A stretch of 64,000 nt of DNA. Source: Curvibacter sp. CHRR-16 (GTDB lineage: Bacteria > Pseudomonadota > Gammaproteobacteria > Burkholderiales > Burkholderiaceae_C). The notes under the pieces are model-generated. The model ran no database searches and was not told the origin of the DNA. It saw only the letters and a list, made by a program, of their open reading frames with translations. Shown one piece after another: positions 46,837 to 55,856 of the stretch. Numbering within the stretch: the stretch's first letter is position 1; the number at the start of each line of letters is the position of its first letter. A program made the position numbers and the translations under genes. Location: NCBI RefSeq assembly GCF_018474005.1, contig NZ_JAHCSH010000004.1, forward strand, positions 248,001 to 312,000. Reading direction: 5' to 3'.

Positions 46837-47550
46837 TTAGGAACCCTTGCGAACTTGCTCTGACGTTTTGCCATAGCGTCGTTCACGCTGCGCAAAATCA
46901 TGCAACGCTGCATCTAAGGCCTTTTCATCAAATTCAGGCCACAGCAAGGAGGAAAAATACAGTTCGGCGTAGGCAGCTTGCCAGAGCAAAAAATTACTCA
47001 GACGGTATTCGCCACCCGTGCGAATAATCAGATCAGGATCCCGACTGGGTCGCAACGGCAAAGCAGCATCCAAGGCTGTTTCGCTAATTGCTTCTCCATT
47101 GGCTTGCAAGCGACGCACACCCTCCGCAATTTCCCAACGCGCCCCATAGTTGAAGCACACATTGAAGTGCAGACCTTGATTGGCAGCAGTCAACTCTTCC
47201 GCTTGCTGTAGGCCTTTTTGTACTTTGGCGGACAAGTGGTTACGCTCACCAACAAAACGCAGATGTACGCCATCTTGATGCAGTTGGGGAACCTCTTTGG
47301 CCAAACCATTGGCCAGCATTTCCATCAAGCCGTCCACTTCGTCAGCAGGACGCCCCCAGTTTTCAGACGAAAAAGCGAAAACCGTCAAAGTATCGATACC
47401 TCGAGTAGGACATACTCTAACGATGCGTCGCAAGGCCTCAAAGCCCTGCTTATGTCCAGCCAACCGTGGCAAAAAGCGCTGGGTCGCCCAGCGGCCATTG
47501 CCATCCATCACAATGGCCACATGCAAAGACATGGATGCAGTAAAACTCAT
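46837..47550 (-). CDS. uppS: Isoprenyl (undecaprenyl) diphosphate synthase
   Basis: A 237-residue cis-prenyltransferase that makes the C55 lipid carrier for cell-wall synthesis. The first conserved region is VAIVMDGNGRWAT with the catalytic aspartate. Later regions are FAFSSENWGRP, FNYGARWEI, and DPDLIIRTGGEYRLSNFLLW with the terminal YAELYFSSLLWPEF. The start at 47550 is kept; MSLHVAIVMD (47532) is an alternative. Confidence 0.96.
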   Translation of the reverse strand: MSFTASMSLHVAIVMDGNGRWATQRFLPRLAGHKQGFEALRRIVRVCPTRGIDTLTVFAFSSENWGRPADEVDGLMEMLANGLAKEVPQLHQDGVHLRFVGERNHLSAKVQKGLQQAEELTAANQGLHFNVCFNYGARWEIAEGVRRLQANGEAISETALDAALPLRPSRDPDLIIRTGGEYRLSNFLLWQAAYAELYFSSLLWPEFDEKALDAALHDFAQRERRYGKTSEQVRKGS

Positions 47551-47564
47551 GCTATGGACAGTCT

Positions 47565-48125
47565 TTAGACCGCCATGATGTCCTGTTCTTTGCTGGCAAC
47601 CAGTTTGTCAATTTCTTGGATGTGCTTATCGGTCACTTTTTGAATGTCCGCTTCGCTGCGTTTCTGGTCGTCCTCGGATGCCAATTTGTCTTTCACCAGC
47701 TTTTTGACAGCTTCATTGGCATCGCGGCGGATATTGCGGACAGCCACTTTGGCGGCCTCACCTTCAGTACGAACCACTTTGGTTAATTCCTTGCGTCGCT
47801 CTTCTGTCATAGGAGGCATAGGAACGCGGATCAAATCACCCATGCTGGCTGGATTCAGACCCAGATCACTTTCGCGGATCGCCTTCTCGATTTTGGCACC
47901 CATGCCTTTTTCCCAAGGCTGTACGCTGATCGTGCGAGCATCCAGCAAAGACAAATTGGCAACTTGGCTCAAAGGCACCATGGAGCCGTAATAGTCCACA
48001 TGCACTGTGTCCAACAAAGCGGGGTTGGCACGACCTGTGCGAATTTTGGTCAGATTGTGCTTGAACGCCTCAATAGATTGATCCATTTTGGCGTCCACGT
48101 TTTTCTTGATATCAGCAATCGACAT
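47565..48125 (-). CDS. frr: Ribosome recycling factor
   Basis: A 186-residue factor that splits post-termination ribosomes with EF-G. The coiled-coil domain starts [20 protein letters not shown] and includes [13 protein letters not shown]. The second domain has [17 protein letters not shown] and [12 protein letters not shown]. The length is the same as in most proteobacteria. It lies between pyrH and uppS. Confidence 0.97.
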   Translation of the reverse strand: MSIADIKKNVDAKMDQSIEAFKHNLTKIRTGRANPALLDTVHVDYYGSMVPLSQVANLSLLDARTISVQPWEKGMGAKIEKAIRESDLGLNPASMGDLIRVPMPPMTEERRKELTKVVRTEGEAAKVAVRNIRRDANEAVKKLVKDKLASEDDQKRSEADIQKVTDKHIQEIDKLVASKEQDIMAV

Positions 48126-48152
48126 GTTTTCTCCTAAAGCTGCCAGCGCAGT

Positions 48153-48872
48153 TCAAACGTGCACCAAAGTGCCCTCGTCCTCACCCATCACCACACGCAG
48201 CAGAGCGCCGTGTTTGAAGATAGAAAATACCTTGATAGGCAGTTTTTGGTCACGACACAAAGCAAATGCAGCCGCATCCATGATGCCCAAATTCTGCGAC
48301 ATCGCAGCATCAAACGACAGACGCGAATAACGGGTCGCCGTAGGATCTTTCTTGGGATCAGCGGTATACACACCATCCACCTTGGTTGCTTTTAGCACCA
48401 CCTCTGCACCGATCTCTGCGCCACGCAGCGCAGCAGCCGTATCGGTAGTGAAAAAAGGATTTCCAGTGCCTGCCGCAAAAATTACCAGCTTGCCTTCCTC
48501 AAGGTATTGCAACGCTTTGGGGCGAACGTATGGTTCTACCACTTGCTCAATTCCAATAGCCGACATCACACGCGCTGTAAGGCCTGCTTTGTTCATCGCA
48601 TCACCCAAAGCCAATGAATTCATCACCGTGGCCAACATCCCCATGTAATCTGCAGTGGCACGATCCATCCCAACCGAGCCACCTGCCACACCACGAAAAA
48701 TGTTGCCACCACCGATAACTACAGCCACTTGCACACCATGGCGAGTCACTTCGGCAATTTCTTCTACGATGCGAACAATGGTGTCCCGATTAATGCCAAA
48801 CTGGTCATCACCCATGAGGGCTTCGCCAGAAAGTTTCAGCAAAATACGCTTGTAAGCTGGTTGTGCAGTCAT
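48153..48872 (-). CDS. pyrH: UMP kinase
   Basis: A 239-residue amino-acid-kinase-fold enzyme that phosphorylates UMP. The N-terminus [20 protein letters not shown], then [46 protein letters not shown] and [12 protein letters not shown] are diagnostic. The ATG at 48872 matches the family start and is preceded by AAGGTG; the frame runs to an ATG at 48947 inside the tsf end region, which is not used. Confidence 0.97.
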   Translation of the reverse strand: MTAQPAYKRILLKLSGEALMGDDQFGINRDTIVRIVEEIAEVTRHGVQVAVVIGGGNIFRGVAGGSVGMDRATADYMGMLATVMNSLALGDAMNKAGLTARVMSAIGIEQVVEPYVRPKALQYLEEGKLVIFAAGTGNPFFTTDTAAALRGAEIGAEVVLKATKVDGVYTADPKKDPTATRYSRLSFDAAMSQNLGIMDAAAFALCRDQKLPIKVFSIFKHGALLRVVMGEDEGTLVHV

Positions 48873-48897
48873 CAGGACACCTTTGTCGTTGAGAAAA

Positions 48898-49794
48898 TTA
48901 AGCGGATTGCTTAGCTGCAGCGACTTGAGCAGCCACTTCAGCAGCAAAGTCGTCTACCTTCTTCTCAATGCCTTCACCCACCACGTACAAAGTGAATCCC
49001 TTCACAGTGGTGTTGGCAGCCTTCAGGTAGGCGGAAACCACTTGTTTGCCGTCAGCAGCTTTCACAAACACTTGATCCAGCAAAGAAACTTCTTTCAGGT
49101 ACTTCTGAACAGAGCCTTCAATCATCTTGGCTGCGATGTCAGCAGGCTTGCCAGATTCAGCGGCTTTGGCCGTTGCCACTGCACGCTCTTTCTCGATCAA
49201 GTCAGCCGATACGTCGGCGCTGGTCAGTGCTACAGGCTTCATGGCAGCAATGTGCATCGCCACGTCCTTGGCAGCCACTTCTTCACCAGTAAATTCGACC
49301 ATCACGCCAATGCGGGTGCCATGCAGGTAGCAAGCCAGTTGAGAACCTTCAAAACGCTTAAAGCGACGGAAAGTCATGTTCTCGCCGATCTTGCCGATCA
49401 AGCCCTTACGCACATCTTCCAGCGTGGGGCCAAAACCATCTTGGCTGTAAGCCAAAGCGGACAAGGCATCCACGTTCGTTGGATTGTGTTGAACGATCAA
49501 ATCAGCAGCAGCCTTGGCCATGGCCAAGAAGCTGTCGTTCTTGGTCACGAAGTCGGTTTCGCAGTTGATTTCAATCAAGGCACCCACGTTGCCATTGATG
49601 CTGGAGGCCACAACGCCTTCCGCTGTGATACGGGCAGCTGCTTTGCCAGCCTTACTACCCAATTTAACGCGCAGAATTTCTTCTGCTTTGGCCATATCGC
49701 CATCAGCCTCGGTCAAAGCCTTTTTGCACTCCATCATGGGCGCATCGGTTTTGCCACGCAGTTCTGCCACCATAGAAGCTGTAATAGCCGCCAT
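48898..49794 (-). CDS. tsf: Elongation factor Ts
   Basis: A 298-residue nucleotide exchange factor for EF-Tu. The N-terminal UBA-like domain has [20 protein letters not shown] followed by [18 protein letters not shown]. The TDFVTKN motif ([12 protein letters not shown]) that contacts EF-Tu is present, and the two core subdomains follow. It lies downstream of rpsB across a terminator-like hairpin, the arrangement seen in many bacteria. Confidence 0.97.
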   Translation of the reverse strand: MAAITASMVAELRGKTDAPMMECKKALTEADGDMAKAEEILRVKLGSKAGKAAARITAEGVVASSINGNVGALIEINCETDFVTKNDSFLAMAKAAADLIVQHNPTNVDALSALAYSQDGFGPTLEDVRKGLIGKIGENMTFRRFKRFEGSQLACYLHGTRIGVMVEFTGEEVAAKDVAMHIAAMKPVALTSADVSADLIEKERAVATAKAAESGKPADIAAKMIEGSVQKYLKEVSLLDQVFVKAADGKQVVSAYLKAANTTVKGFTLYVVGEGIEKKVDDFAAEVAAQVAAAKQSA

Positions 49795-49823
49795 AAAATT
49801 CTCCGTTGAGTCTTGTTCAAACC

Positions 49824-49846
49824 AAAAAAAGGGGCACCAAGGCCCC
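49824..49846 (-). terminator. Terminator/attenuator between rpsB and tsf
   Basis: On the minus strand GGGGC and GCCCC (49846-49842 and 49835-49831) form a stem across a CTTGGT loop, followed directly by seven T bases. It lies 21 bases after the rpsB stop. Partial termination here would set the S2 to EF-Ts ratio, as known for rpsB-tsf in E. coli. All downstream genes to trmH depend on read-through or internal promoters. Confidence 0.8.
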
Positions 49847-49867
49847 CGCCAAGTGATTCACCTGCAA

Positions 49868-50620
49868 TTAGGCAGATGCATCCTCGACTTCCACGAATTC
49901 ATCTTCGCCTTCAGCCACAACCGCTTTGACGACTTCGTCAACCGCATTGGCACGGCCTTCCAAGATAGCGTCTGCGATAGCGCGGGCATACAAAGCCACA
50001 GCCTTGGCAGAGTCATCGTTACCAGGAATCACATAGTCAATGCCTTCTGGGGAATGATTGGTATCTACCACGCCAATCAGAGGAATGCCCAGTTTGCGTG
50101 CTTCAGCAATGGCAATCTTGTGGTAGCCAACGTCGACCACAAAAATGGCGTCAGGCAATGTGTTCATATCTTGGATGCCGCCGATGTCTTTTTCCAGCTT
50201 TTCCAATTCGCGTACAAACATGAGCTGCTCTTTCTTGCTCATGCTATCCAGACCTGTCTCTTGCTGTGCCTTCATGTCTTTCAGACGCTTGATAGAAGTC
50301 TTCACAGTCTTGAAGTTGGTCATCATGCCGCCCAACCAGCGCTGGTCAACATAAGGAGTGCCTGCGCGTTGCGCTTCTTCAGCAACGATTTCACGCGCTT
50401 GACGCTTGGTGCCAACCATCAAAATGGTACCGCGCTTAGCAGACAACTGCTTCACAAACTTGATTGCCTCTTCCAGCATAGGCTGGGATTTTTCGAGGTT
50501 GATGATGTGGATTTTGTTGCGATGGCCGAAAATGAAGGGGGCCATCTTGGGGTTCCAGAAGCGAGTTTGGTGACCAAAGTGGACACCCGCTTCCAGCATT
50601 TCACGCATGGATACAGTCAT
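49868..50620 (-). CDS. rpsB: Small ribosomal subunit protein S2
   Basis: A 250-residue ribosomal protein. The N-terminus [20 protein letters not shown] and fragments [37 protein letters not shown] and [19 protein letters not shown] are canonical. The C-terminus is an acidic tail ([14 protein letters not shown]). GGAG sits 6 bases before the ATG at 50620; the in-frame ATG at 50656 is not used. The leader contains TTGCT/AGCAA, a small stem (about 50658-50675) that could take part in S2 autoregulation. Confidence 0.97.
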   Translation of the reverse strand: MTVSMREMLEAGVHFGHQTRFWNPKMAPFIFGHRNKIHIINLEKSQPMLEEAIKFVKQLSAKRGTILMVGTKRQAREIVAEEAQRAGTPYVDQRWLGGMMTNFKTVKTSIKRLKDMKAQQETGLDSMSKKEQLMFVRELEKLEKDIGGIQDMNTLPDAIFVVDVGYHKIAIAEARKLGIPLIGVVDTNHSPEGIDYVIPGNDDSAKAVALYARAIADAILEGRANAVDEVVKAVVAEGEDEFVEVEDASA

Positions 50621-50703
50621 ATTTACTCCAAAGGTTAGGTCTTGAAGTCGATTCACTGATTGCTAAAGCAGCAACACCTTGAACGAATCGCTCCGCGTTT
50701 CAT

Positions 50704-50733
50704 TGCTTACACACCAAGTGCAAAGCCTGTCAA
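50704..50733 (-). promoter_or_regulatory. Promoter of the rpsB gene chain
   Basis: On the minus strand a perfect TTGACA (50733-50728) is followed after 18 bases by TAAGCA (50709-50704). An A/T-rich run (TATTATT...) lies upstream as a possible UP element. The leader to rpsB would be about 75 nt, long enough for the S2-binding autoregulatory structure known in this gene family. The gap to the divergent DadA-like gene (238 bases) shows no other clear element. Confidence 0.6.
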
Positions 50734-50858
50734 TTCTAACATGCCTACATCGGAATAATAAAACTCAGCCACTTGCAACGTTCACCAAGGCTCTATAGCA
50801 CCCCAAAATTGTGCGTACACTTGCACAATTACAAACCAAAGTGCAGTCCACAAGAGTC

Positions 50859-52094
50859 ATGAAAATTGCCGTCATTGGTGCTGGCATAGCAGGGATTACC
50901 ACCGCTTATCGTTTATCGCAAGAAGGGCACCAAGTTTGTGTTTTCGAGCGCCGTGCAGGCGTTTGTGAAGAAACCAGTTTTGCCAATTTGGGACTGAGTA
51001 GCAATGCCAATCTGCTCACCCTGCAAACACTGTCGAGCAATGCTGGACGATTGGGTCGTTTCTGGGAAGAAAAGAAGAGTTTGCAAGGCAGCGGCAATTG
51101 GCACAAACCACTGCTACGGTGGCTATGGCAGCGCGCCAAGCACAGCCCCAAGGTAGAACCATCGCTAATTAGTCTGCAGCGTTACAGCGCTCAATTACAT
51201 GCCGACTGGTCCTCATTGCTCAAACTGGAAACTGAGCACACCGTTGGCCAAATCATCCTCATCAGTGATGAACAGGCTATGCCTGAGTGGTTGACTAAAG
51301 TAGAAGCCTTGAAAGCAGCTGGTATCAGCGCCAATGTGCTCAGTGCAGACGATGTACGCAAACGCGAACCGGCACTACACGCCACCTTGCCCTTGAGCGG
51401 AGGTATATGGTTACCCGGCGATCAGGTCACCAACAGTCGACAATTTGCGATTCAATTGCGCAATGAAGCACTCAAAAATGGCGTTGTCTTTCAATTCCAG
51501 CAAGAAATTACCACCTTGGAGCCCGGAGCCAAGGTTCGTCTTGGCACTGCCGATGGACAGTCGCATAGTTTCGACCATGCGGTCATTTGCACACAGCAAC
51601 TCCCGGCATTCAGCCCTGTGAAAACTAATCCTACTCAGTCGTTTGCGTTGCTGGATAGTTACACCGCCACGGTACCAATCAAAGAGGCTTTGAACGCCCC
51701 CAATCATGTGATCCATGATGCAGCCAGTCGCATCACCATTTCGCGACTTGGCAACCGTCTTCGCATTCAAGGTGGAATGCATCACTCTGCGCCAGATCGT
51801 GACCCGCATCCAGCAACCGTTCAGCAGCTCTACAACACACTGGACAATCATTTCCCTGGTGCAGCCAATTACCCTGCCGGAACACAAACATGGCGCGGAG
51901 TTTGCTGCTTCTCTAGCGATAGCATGCCGGTAGTGGGACTGTCTTCAGCCACAGGAATTAGCTTAAACCTTGCGCACGGCATGCATGGTTGGTCTTTGGC
52001 ATGCGCCTGTGCCGATCTATTGGCGCACCAAATCGTGCGCAAAGACTTTCCCTTGGATGCAAGATTGCTTGCACCACAGCGCTTGGGCCTGTAA
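50859..52094 (+). CDS. DadA-like FAD-dependent amino acid oxidoreductase
   Basis: A 411-residue DAO-family flavoprotein. The N-terminal Rossmann motif is KIAVIGAGIAGITTAYRLS, followed by VCVFERRAGVCEETSFANLG, which matches the ADP-binding segment and glycine-rich second motif of D-amino acid dehydrogenase. The C-terminal GMHGWSLACACADLLA is the second FAD-contacting region. DadA oxidises D-alanine and other D-amino acids to oxoacids and feeds the respiratory chain. The overall match is to the DadA group, but the substrate is uncertain. It reads away from rpsB and its ATG at 50859 has only a weak ribosome-binding site. It starts a small plus-strand group with HDOD and MBL genes. Confidence 0.8.
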   Translation: MKIAVIGAGIAGITTAYRLSQEGHQVCVFERRAGVCEETSFANLGLSSNANLLTLQTLSSNAGRLGRFWEEKKSLQGSGNWHKPLLRWLWQRAKHSPKVEPSLISLQRYSAQLHADWSSLLKLETEHTVGQIILISDEQAMPEWLTKVEALKAAGISANVLSADDVRKREPALHATLPLSGGIWLPGDQVTNSRQFAIQLRNEALKNGVVFQFQQEITTLEPGAKVRLGTADGQSHSFDHAVICTQQLPAFSPVKTNPTQSFALLDSYTATVPIKEALNAPNHVIHDAASRITISRLGNRLRIQGGMHHSAPDRDPHPATVQQLYNTLDNHFPGAANYPAGTQTWRGVCCFSSDSMPVVGLSSATGISLNLAHGMHGWSLACACADLLAHQIVRKDFPLDARLLAPQRLGL

Positions 52095-52118
52095 AACAGA
52101 ACGCTCTAGGGAGTTTTT

Positions 52119-52958
52119 ATGCAAGCAGAACTGGCCACCAAATTGGCTGCAGCTGTCGACAAAATGCCTGCTTTTCCCAAAAGTGTGCAGCGCATCATTG
52201 AATTGACTCGTGACATCAATGCAGATGCACGTGAATTGGTGGACGTCATCGACAAAGACCCTGTTGTCACCGTGAAAATTTTGAAGGTAGTCAATTCAAG
52301 CTACTTCAATCTGCCACGCCAAGTCACATCTGTCGCCAATGCAGTGGCTTTTCTAGGATTCAATACGCTCAAAAACTTGTCTTTGAGCATTGCCGCGGTG
52401 GGCATGCTTTCCCCCAGTAACCAAGCGGGGTTTGACATGCAACAGTACTTGCTGCATTCGCTCTCTACCGCTGGAATTGCAAAAAAACTGGCTACACGGC
52501 TTGCGCAAGCTGATCCAATGGATTGCTTTATTGCTGGTTTGTTACATGACTTTGGCAAAGTCGTATTAGCCCAGCACATGCACGAAGCCTTCAAACTAGC
52601 GCTGGAACAAAGTCGTACTCACAACCTGTCTTTGCACGAAACCTTGCAACAAACGCTTGGAGCACACCATACTGAAGTAGGTGCGATGCTGGTTGAGAAA
52701 TGGCGCTTTCCTGACAGTTTAGTTCAAGCAATTCGCATGCAAACACCAGGGGGAGACTTGGCATCTGGCATGGCTATTGCCATATTTGCAGCCAACCAAT
52801 TGAGCAAAAAACTGAGCATGGGATTTGCTGGCAATCCATGCGTGCATGCGCTACCGCCTGCTGCAGAAGCCGCATTGGGCATGAACTTGGACATTTTAGC
52901 CGCTAGCGAAGACTGGGGTGTGGTGTTTGACGAAGCCAAAGTCTTTGCCAATCTTTGA
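52119..52958 (+). CDS. HDOD-domain protein
   Basis: A 279-residue protein made almost entirely of one HDOD domain, an HD-related fold found in signalling proteins and often linked to c-di-GMP or stress pathways but usually without catalysis. Characteristic stretches are LPAFPKSVQRI-like MPAFPKSVQRIIELTRD, VIDKDPVVTVKILKVVNSSY, VAFLGFNTLKNL and FIAGLLHDFGKVVLAQH. No receiver or output domain is fused. It starts 24 bases after the DadA-like gene and ends 9 bases before the MBL gene. Function unknown; a partner to a c-di-GMP-type regulator is possible. Confidence 0.88.
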   Translation: MQAELATKLAAAVDKMPAFPKSVQRIIELTRDINADARELVDVIDKDPVVTVKILKVVNSSYFNLPRQVTSVANAVAFLGFNTLKNLSLSIAAVGMLSPSNQAGFDMQQYLLHSLSTAGIAKKLATRLAQADPMDCFIAGLLHDFGKVVLAQHMHEAFKLALEQSRTHNLSLHETLQQTLGAHHTEVGAMLVEKWRFPDSLVQAIRMQTPGGDLASGMAIAIFAANQLSKKLSMGFAGNPCVHALPPAAEAALGMNLDILAASEDWGVVFDEAKVFANL

Positions 52959-52967
52959 AAGGCGCAC

Positions 52968-53855
52968 ATGAAAATTCGTTTTTGGGGTGTACGTGGATCC
53001 ATCGCATCCCCTGGCGCACACACCGTGCGTTACGGTGGGAATACTACGTGTATAGAAATTCGCACGGACTCCAACGAACTGATCATTTTGGATGCAGGCA
53101 CTGGGATATTTCCACTGTCTCAAACCCTGCTCAAAGAACTGCCAATCAACGCCAACGTATTCATTACCCACAGCCACTGGGATCACATCCAAGGGCTGCC
53201 CTTTTTTATCCCCAACTTCATCCCTGGCAACACATTGCATCTGTACGGCGCATTTGACCCCGTTTCAGGTCAAGGTGTTGAACAAGTGATGGCTGTGCAG
53301 TTGCAATACAGCTACTTTCCCGTGCGCGAAGCAGAGATGAAAGCACGCATTGAATACACCACCCTCATTCCCGGGCAATCGGTACAAGTGGGGGGTGCCT
53401 GCATTACGCCTGTGCTATTGAACCATCCTGTAGTGGACTTGGGTTACCGCATTGACTGTGATGGAAAATCGGTTTTTTTCACCGGAGACCATGAGCCGCC
53501 CTACAACATCTATGAAACACATGAACCACAGTATGCGGAGTATCAGAGCTTTGTCGATGAAAAAAAAGCCAACATCATGGAAGTGGTGCGTGGCGTGGAT
53601 GTGCTGATTGCTGACTGTTCGTACACCGATGCGGAATACCCAAGCAAGATTGGGTGGGGCCACGGCACATTTGGAAGCAGCATAGAGATGGCCTTGCAAG
53701 CACAAGCCAAAGTATTGTTCTGCACGCACCATGAGCCCACTCGCAGCGACGATGCACTAGAGCAAGTCTTTCATCAAACGCTAAATGACCACCCAGAAGC
53801 GACCCAGCTGCTGGATATTCGCCTAGCGCGCGAAGGCGATTGCTTCGAGTTCTAG
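52968..53855 (+). CDS. MBL-fold metallo-hydrolase
   Basis: A 295-residue metallo-beta-lactamase-fold protein. The N-terminal strand MKIRFWGVRGSIASPG, then RYGGNTTCIEIRT and LDAGTGI, is typical of the group often annotated near two-component or cyclic-nucleotide phosphodiesterase genes. The metal site is HSHWDH, with further ligands in FFTGDHEPP and CTHHEPTRSDD. It is cotranscribed with the HDOD gene 9 bases upstream. The N-terminal GVRGSI motif is shared with a family of PDE-like hydrolases; the substrate is unknown. Confidence 0.88.
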   Translation: MKIRFWGVRGSIASPGAHTVRYGGNTTCIEIRTDSNELIILDAGTGIFPLSQTLLKELPINANVFITHSHWDHIQGLPFFIPNFIPGNTLHLYGAFDPVSGQGVEQVMAVQLQYSYFPVREAEMKARIEYTTLIPGQSVQVGGACITPVLLNHPVVDLGYRIDCDGKSVFFTGDHEPPYNIYETHEPQYAEYQSFVDEKKANIMEVVRGVDVLIADCSYTDAEYPSKIGWGHGTFGSSIEMALQAQAKVLFCTHHEPTRSDDALEQVFHQTLNDHPEATQLLDIRLAREGDCFEF

Positions 53856-53873
53856 GCACCAGCGCCCATTGTT

Positions 53874-54383
53874 TTAGGCCACCACAATTTCGTCTTGGTG
53901 GTTGGCTATGTGCATCGCATGAGCCAGTGCAAAGTCGGCACGACTGAGCGCTCCATAGGCAAAGTGAGGCATCAACGCTCCAGAGTGCTTGTTAAAACGA
54001 TCCACCGCTGCACGCAAGCGCTGCACGCCTGCATGCCAATCAGTACTCTGCGCCAGTACAGGTGCTCCGGGGATAGGATCGGTTAAACCGTGCGACATCT
54101 TGCCGCGCCACTTGAACACAGCAAATGCTGCCGATCCCACTGTAGCTTGAAAGAGTGCCCCTTTAGGCTCAGGAAAGCCATCCATGCTCATCTCCACACT
54201 TTGCGACATATGCTCCATCACCGCACCAATAGACCATGCGGTTGTACTTTGCACCGACTTGGCTTTTTCCAGTTTATCGAGCCAGCGCAATACGTCTGAG
54301 AGTGATTCAACTTTGGGGGTGTCAGCCATCGCCATTCCTTGCATAACGCTGAGTGAACTCAGCAAAAAAATACGTCTCTTCAT
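53874..54383 (-). CDS. DUF1569 (DinB-like) protein
   Basis: A 169-residue protein with a short hydrophobic N-terminus (KRRIFLLSSLSVMQGMAMAD) that looks like a cleavable, possibly twin-arginine, signal. The rest is a helical DinB-like fold of the DUF1569 family: AWSIGAVMEHMSQSVEMSMD near the start and a histidine-bearing C-terminus AHAMHIANHQDEIV. DinB-fold proteins bind metal with three histidines (candidates here are the HMSQSVEM and AMHIANHQDE regions). Function unknown. It converges on the MBL gene with an 18-base gap and no clear terminator. Confidence 0.72.
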   Translation of the reverse strand: MKRRIFLLSSLSVMQGMAMADTPKVESLSDVLRWLDKLEKAKSVQSTTAWSIGAVMEHMSQSVEMSMDGFPEPKGALFQATVGSAAFAVFKWRGKMSHGLTDPIPGAPVLAQSTDWHAGVQRLRAAVDRFNKHSGALMPHFAYGALSRADFALAHAMHIANHQDEIVVA

Positions 54384-54436
54384 GCGCGCATGGTAAAGCG
54401 CAACAACCTACAGTACAAAGAGACATAGCTCTAGTT

Positions 54437-55315
54437 TCAGCCCTTCAGATATGCTTGATGGGCATCCAGCCACGCATCAAAGCTAAGTGGCTGGACACCT
54501 GTGAGTTTTTCATAATCAGTCGTGACCTGTGCCACTCGGCCTTGGGCTGTATTGGTATCAAACGATGCATAGGCTTTGGCGACCGACTCAGGTAAGCCCG
54601 CTGCCACCATACCAGCGGCCAACTGCTCTACGGTTGCAGGAACCAACGCAATAGATTGTCCCGCAGCAGCTGCAACCAACTGCACAATCTCGGCGGTGTT
54701 GTATGCCTTGCTGCCACTGAGGGTATAGGTGTTTTTCCCCTGCTCTGTACGTGACACAGCATAAGCAGCTGCTCGTGCCAAATCATCGCGAGCAATGTGG
54801 GCCACGCGGCCATCACCCGCTGCACTGAACCACATTCCACTTTGCAAAGCAGGCACCGCAGATGCCAGCAAATTCTCAAAGTACCAGTGATTGCGCAAAA
54901 TGGTCCAGCCGGGCAAAGAACTGCTCTTGATAGCAGCTTCGGTAGCCTCATGCTCTGGCGCAAACAGCACAGGCGAGCCTTCCGGCAAGGGCATTGATGT
55001 GTACGCCAAATGCACAACACCGGCGGCTTGGGCAGCGCGAATTGCCGTGACATGCTGGGCTGCGCGGCGTCCAATCGCGTCTGTGCTGATCAGCAGTACA
55101 CGGTCGATACCTTGGAAGGCAGCCTCAGCTGAAGCATATGCATCCAAATCCAGAGAGCGCACCTCCATTCCCAATTGCGCCCAATCGTTCAGAGCAGCAG
55201 GTTTGCGGGTGGCTGCCACCACATTTTGGATAGGCAGCTTCACGGTGTGCAGCAAGTGGTGCAACACACGACGACCCAATTGACCACTGGCACCGGTAAC
55301 CATAATTTTTTGCAT
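54437..55315 (-). CDS. QorB-like NAD(P)-dependent (quinone) oxidoreductase
   Basis: A 292-residue atypical short-chain dehydrogenase of the NmrA/QorB type. The nucleotide-binding loop is KIMVTGASGQLGRRVLHHLL. The middle has RVLLISTDAIGRRAAQHVTA and a PGWTILRNHWYFENLL stretch, and the C-terminus ends LSFDAWLDAHQAYLKG. E. coli QorB (YtfG) reduces quinones and has this architecture. The ATG at 55315 is used because GAGGA lies 6 bases upstream; a TTG at 55336 is unlikely. It is divergent from an HxlR-type regulator, the ytfG/ytfH arrangement. Confidence 0.85.
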   Translation of the reverse strand: MQKIMVTGASGQLGRRVLHHLLHTVKLPIQNVVAATRKPAALNDWAQLGMEVRSLDLDAYASAEAAFQGIDRVLLISTDAIGRRAAQHVTAIRAAQAAGVVHLAYTSMPLPEGSPVLFAPEHEATEAAIKSSSLPGWTILRNHWYFENLLASAVPALQSGMWFSAAGDGRVAHIARDDLARAAAYAVSRTEQGKNTYTLSGSKAYNTAEIVQLVAAAAGQSIALVPATVEQLAAGMVAAGLPESVAKAYASFDTNTAQGRVAQVTTDYEKLTGVQPLSFDAWLDAHQAYLKG

Positions 55316-55337
55316 ATTGTCCTCTTTAAATATCAAT

Positions 55338-55354
55338 AGTCTCTTTTTGAGACT
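55338..55354. promoter_or_regulatory. Inverted repeat between the QorB-like and HxlR genes
   Basis: AGTCTC and GAGACT flank five T bases, giving a perfect 6-bp inverted repeat. It lies 22 bases upstream of the QorB-like start and within the 115-base divergent gap. It is a candidate binding site for the HxlR-type regulator encoded on the other side. Confidence 0.45.
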
Positions 55355-55430
55355 TGGATTATTTTAGATACTTAAATACAATCGTAAAGAAGGCACAATT
55401 GGCCCCCTTGGTAACCCAAAGATTACTAAT

Positions 55431-55853
55431 ATGGAAAAAATCACGACCAGTGAGACTGCAACTCCTGCAGTGCGTCTGAGCGACTTGACGCAATGTCCTG
55501 TGCGAGATGTCATCGACAGGCTAGGCAGTAAATGGGCACTGTTGATCTTGGAGTTGCTGGCTGAGCAACCACGCCGCTTTGGTGACTTGCGCCGCAATGT
55601 GCCTGACATCTCGCAACGCATGCTGACGCAAACGCTGCGTGAACTGCAGCGTGATGGCTACGTTCACCGCAAAGTATTCGCCACCGTGCCACCCAGCGTG
55701 GAGTACAGCCTTACTACCCTAGGAATATCGCTCAAACAACCACTTGAGCAATTGGTGCAATGGGCCAGCCAGCACCATGCTGTCATTAGAGAAGCTAGGC
55801 AGCAATTTGATAAAACAACAGGCGCCGCAGCGCCTGTTGCCAGCATCGAGTGA
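55431..55853 (+). CDS. HxlR-family transcriptional regulator
   Basis: A 140-residue winged-helix regulator. CPVRDVIDRLGSKWALLILELL opens the DNA-binding domain, with RRFGDLRRNVPDISQRMLTQTLRELQRDGYV as recognition helix and wing. These are hallmark HxlR stretches; many members sense electrophiles or quinones through the N-terminal cysteine (here Cys22 in TQCPV). It faces the QorB-like gene and probably controls it. The 3' end of the coding sequence doubles as the terminator of the convergent gan operon (55816-55839), so its last residues (TGAAAPVASIE) are constrained by that hairpin. Confidence 0.9.
   Translation: MEKITTSETATPAVRLSDLTQCPVRDVIDRLGSKWALLILELLAEQPRRFGDLRRNVPDISQRMLTQTLRELQRDGYVHRKVFATVPPSVEYSLTTLGISLKQPLEQLVQWASQHHAVIREARQQFDKTTGAAAPVASIE
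55811..55839 (-). terminator. Terminator of the gan operon, inside the 3' end of hxlR
   Basis: CAACAGGCGC (55816-55825) and GCGCCTGTTG (55830-55839) are a perfect 10-bp inverted repeat with a CGCA loop. On the minus strand the stem is followed by TTTTATC. The stem starts 18 bases after the galactanase stop. On the plus strand no T tract follows, so it acts on the minus strand only. Confidence 0.75.
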
Positions 55854-55856
55854 GAT

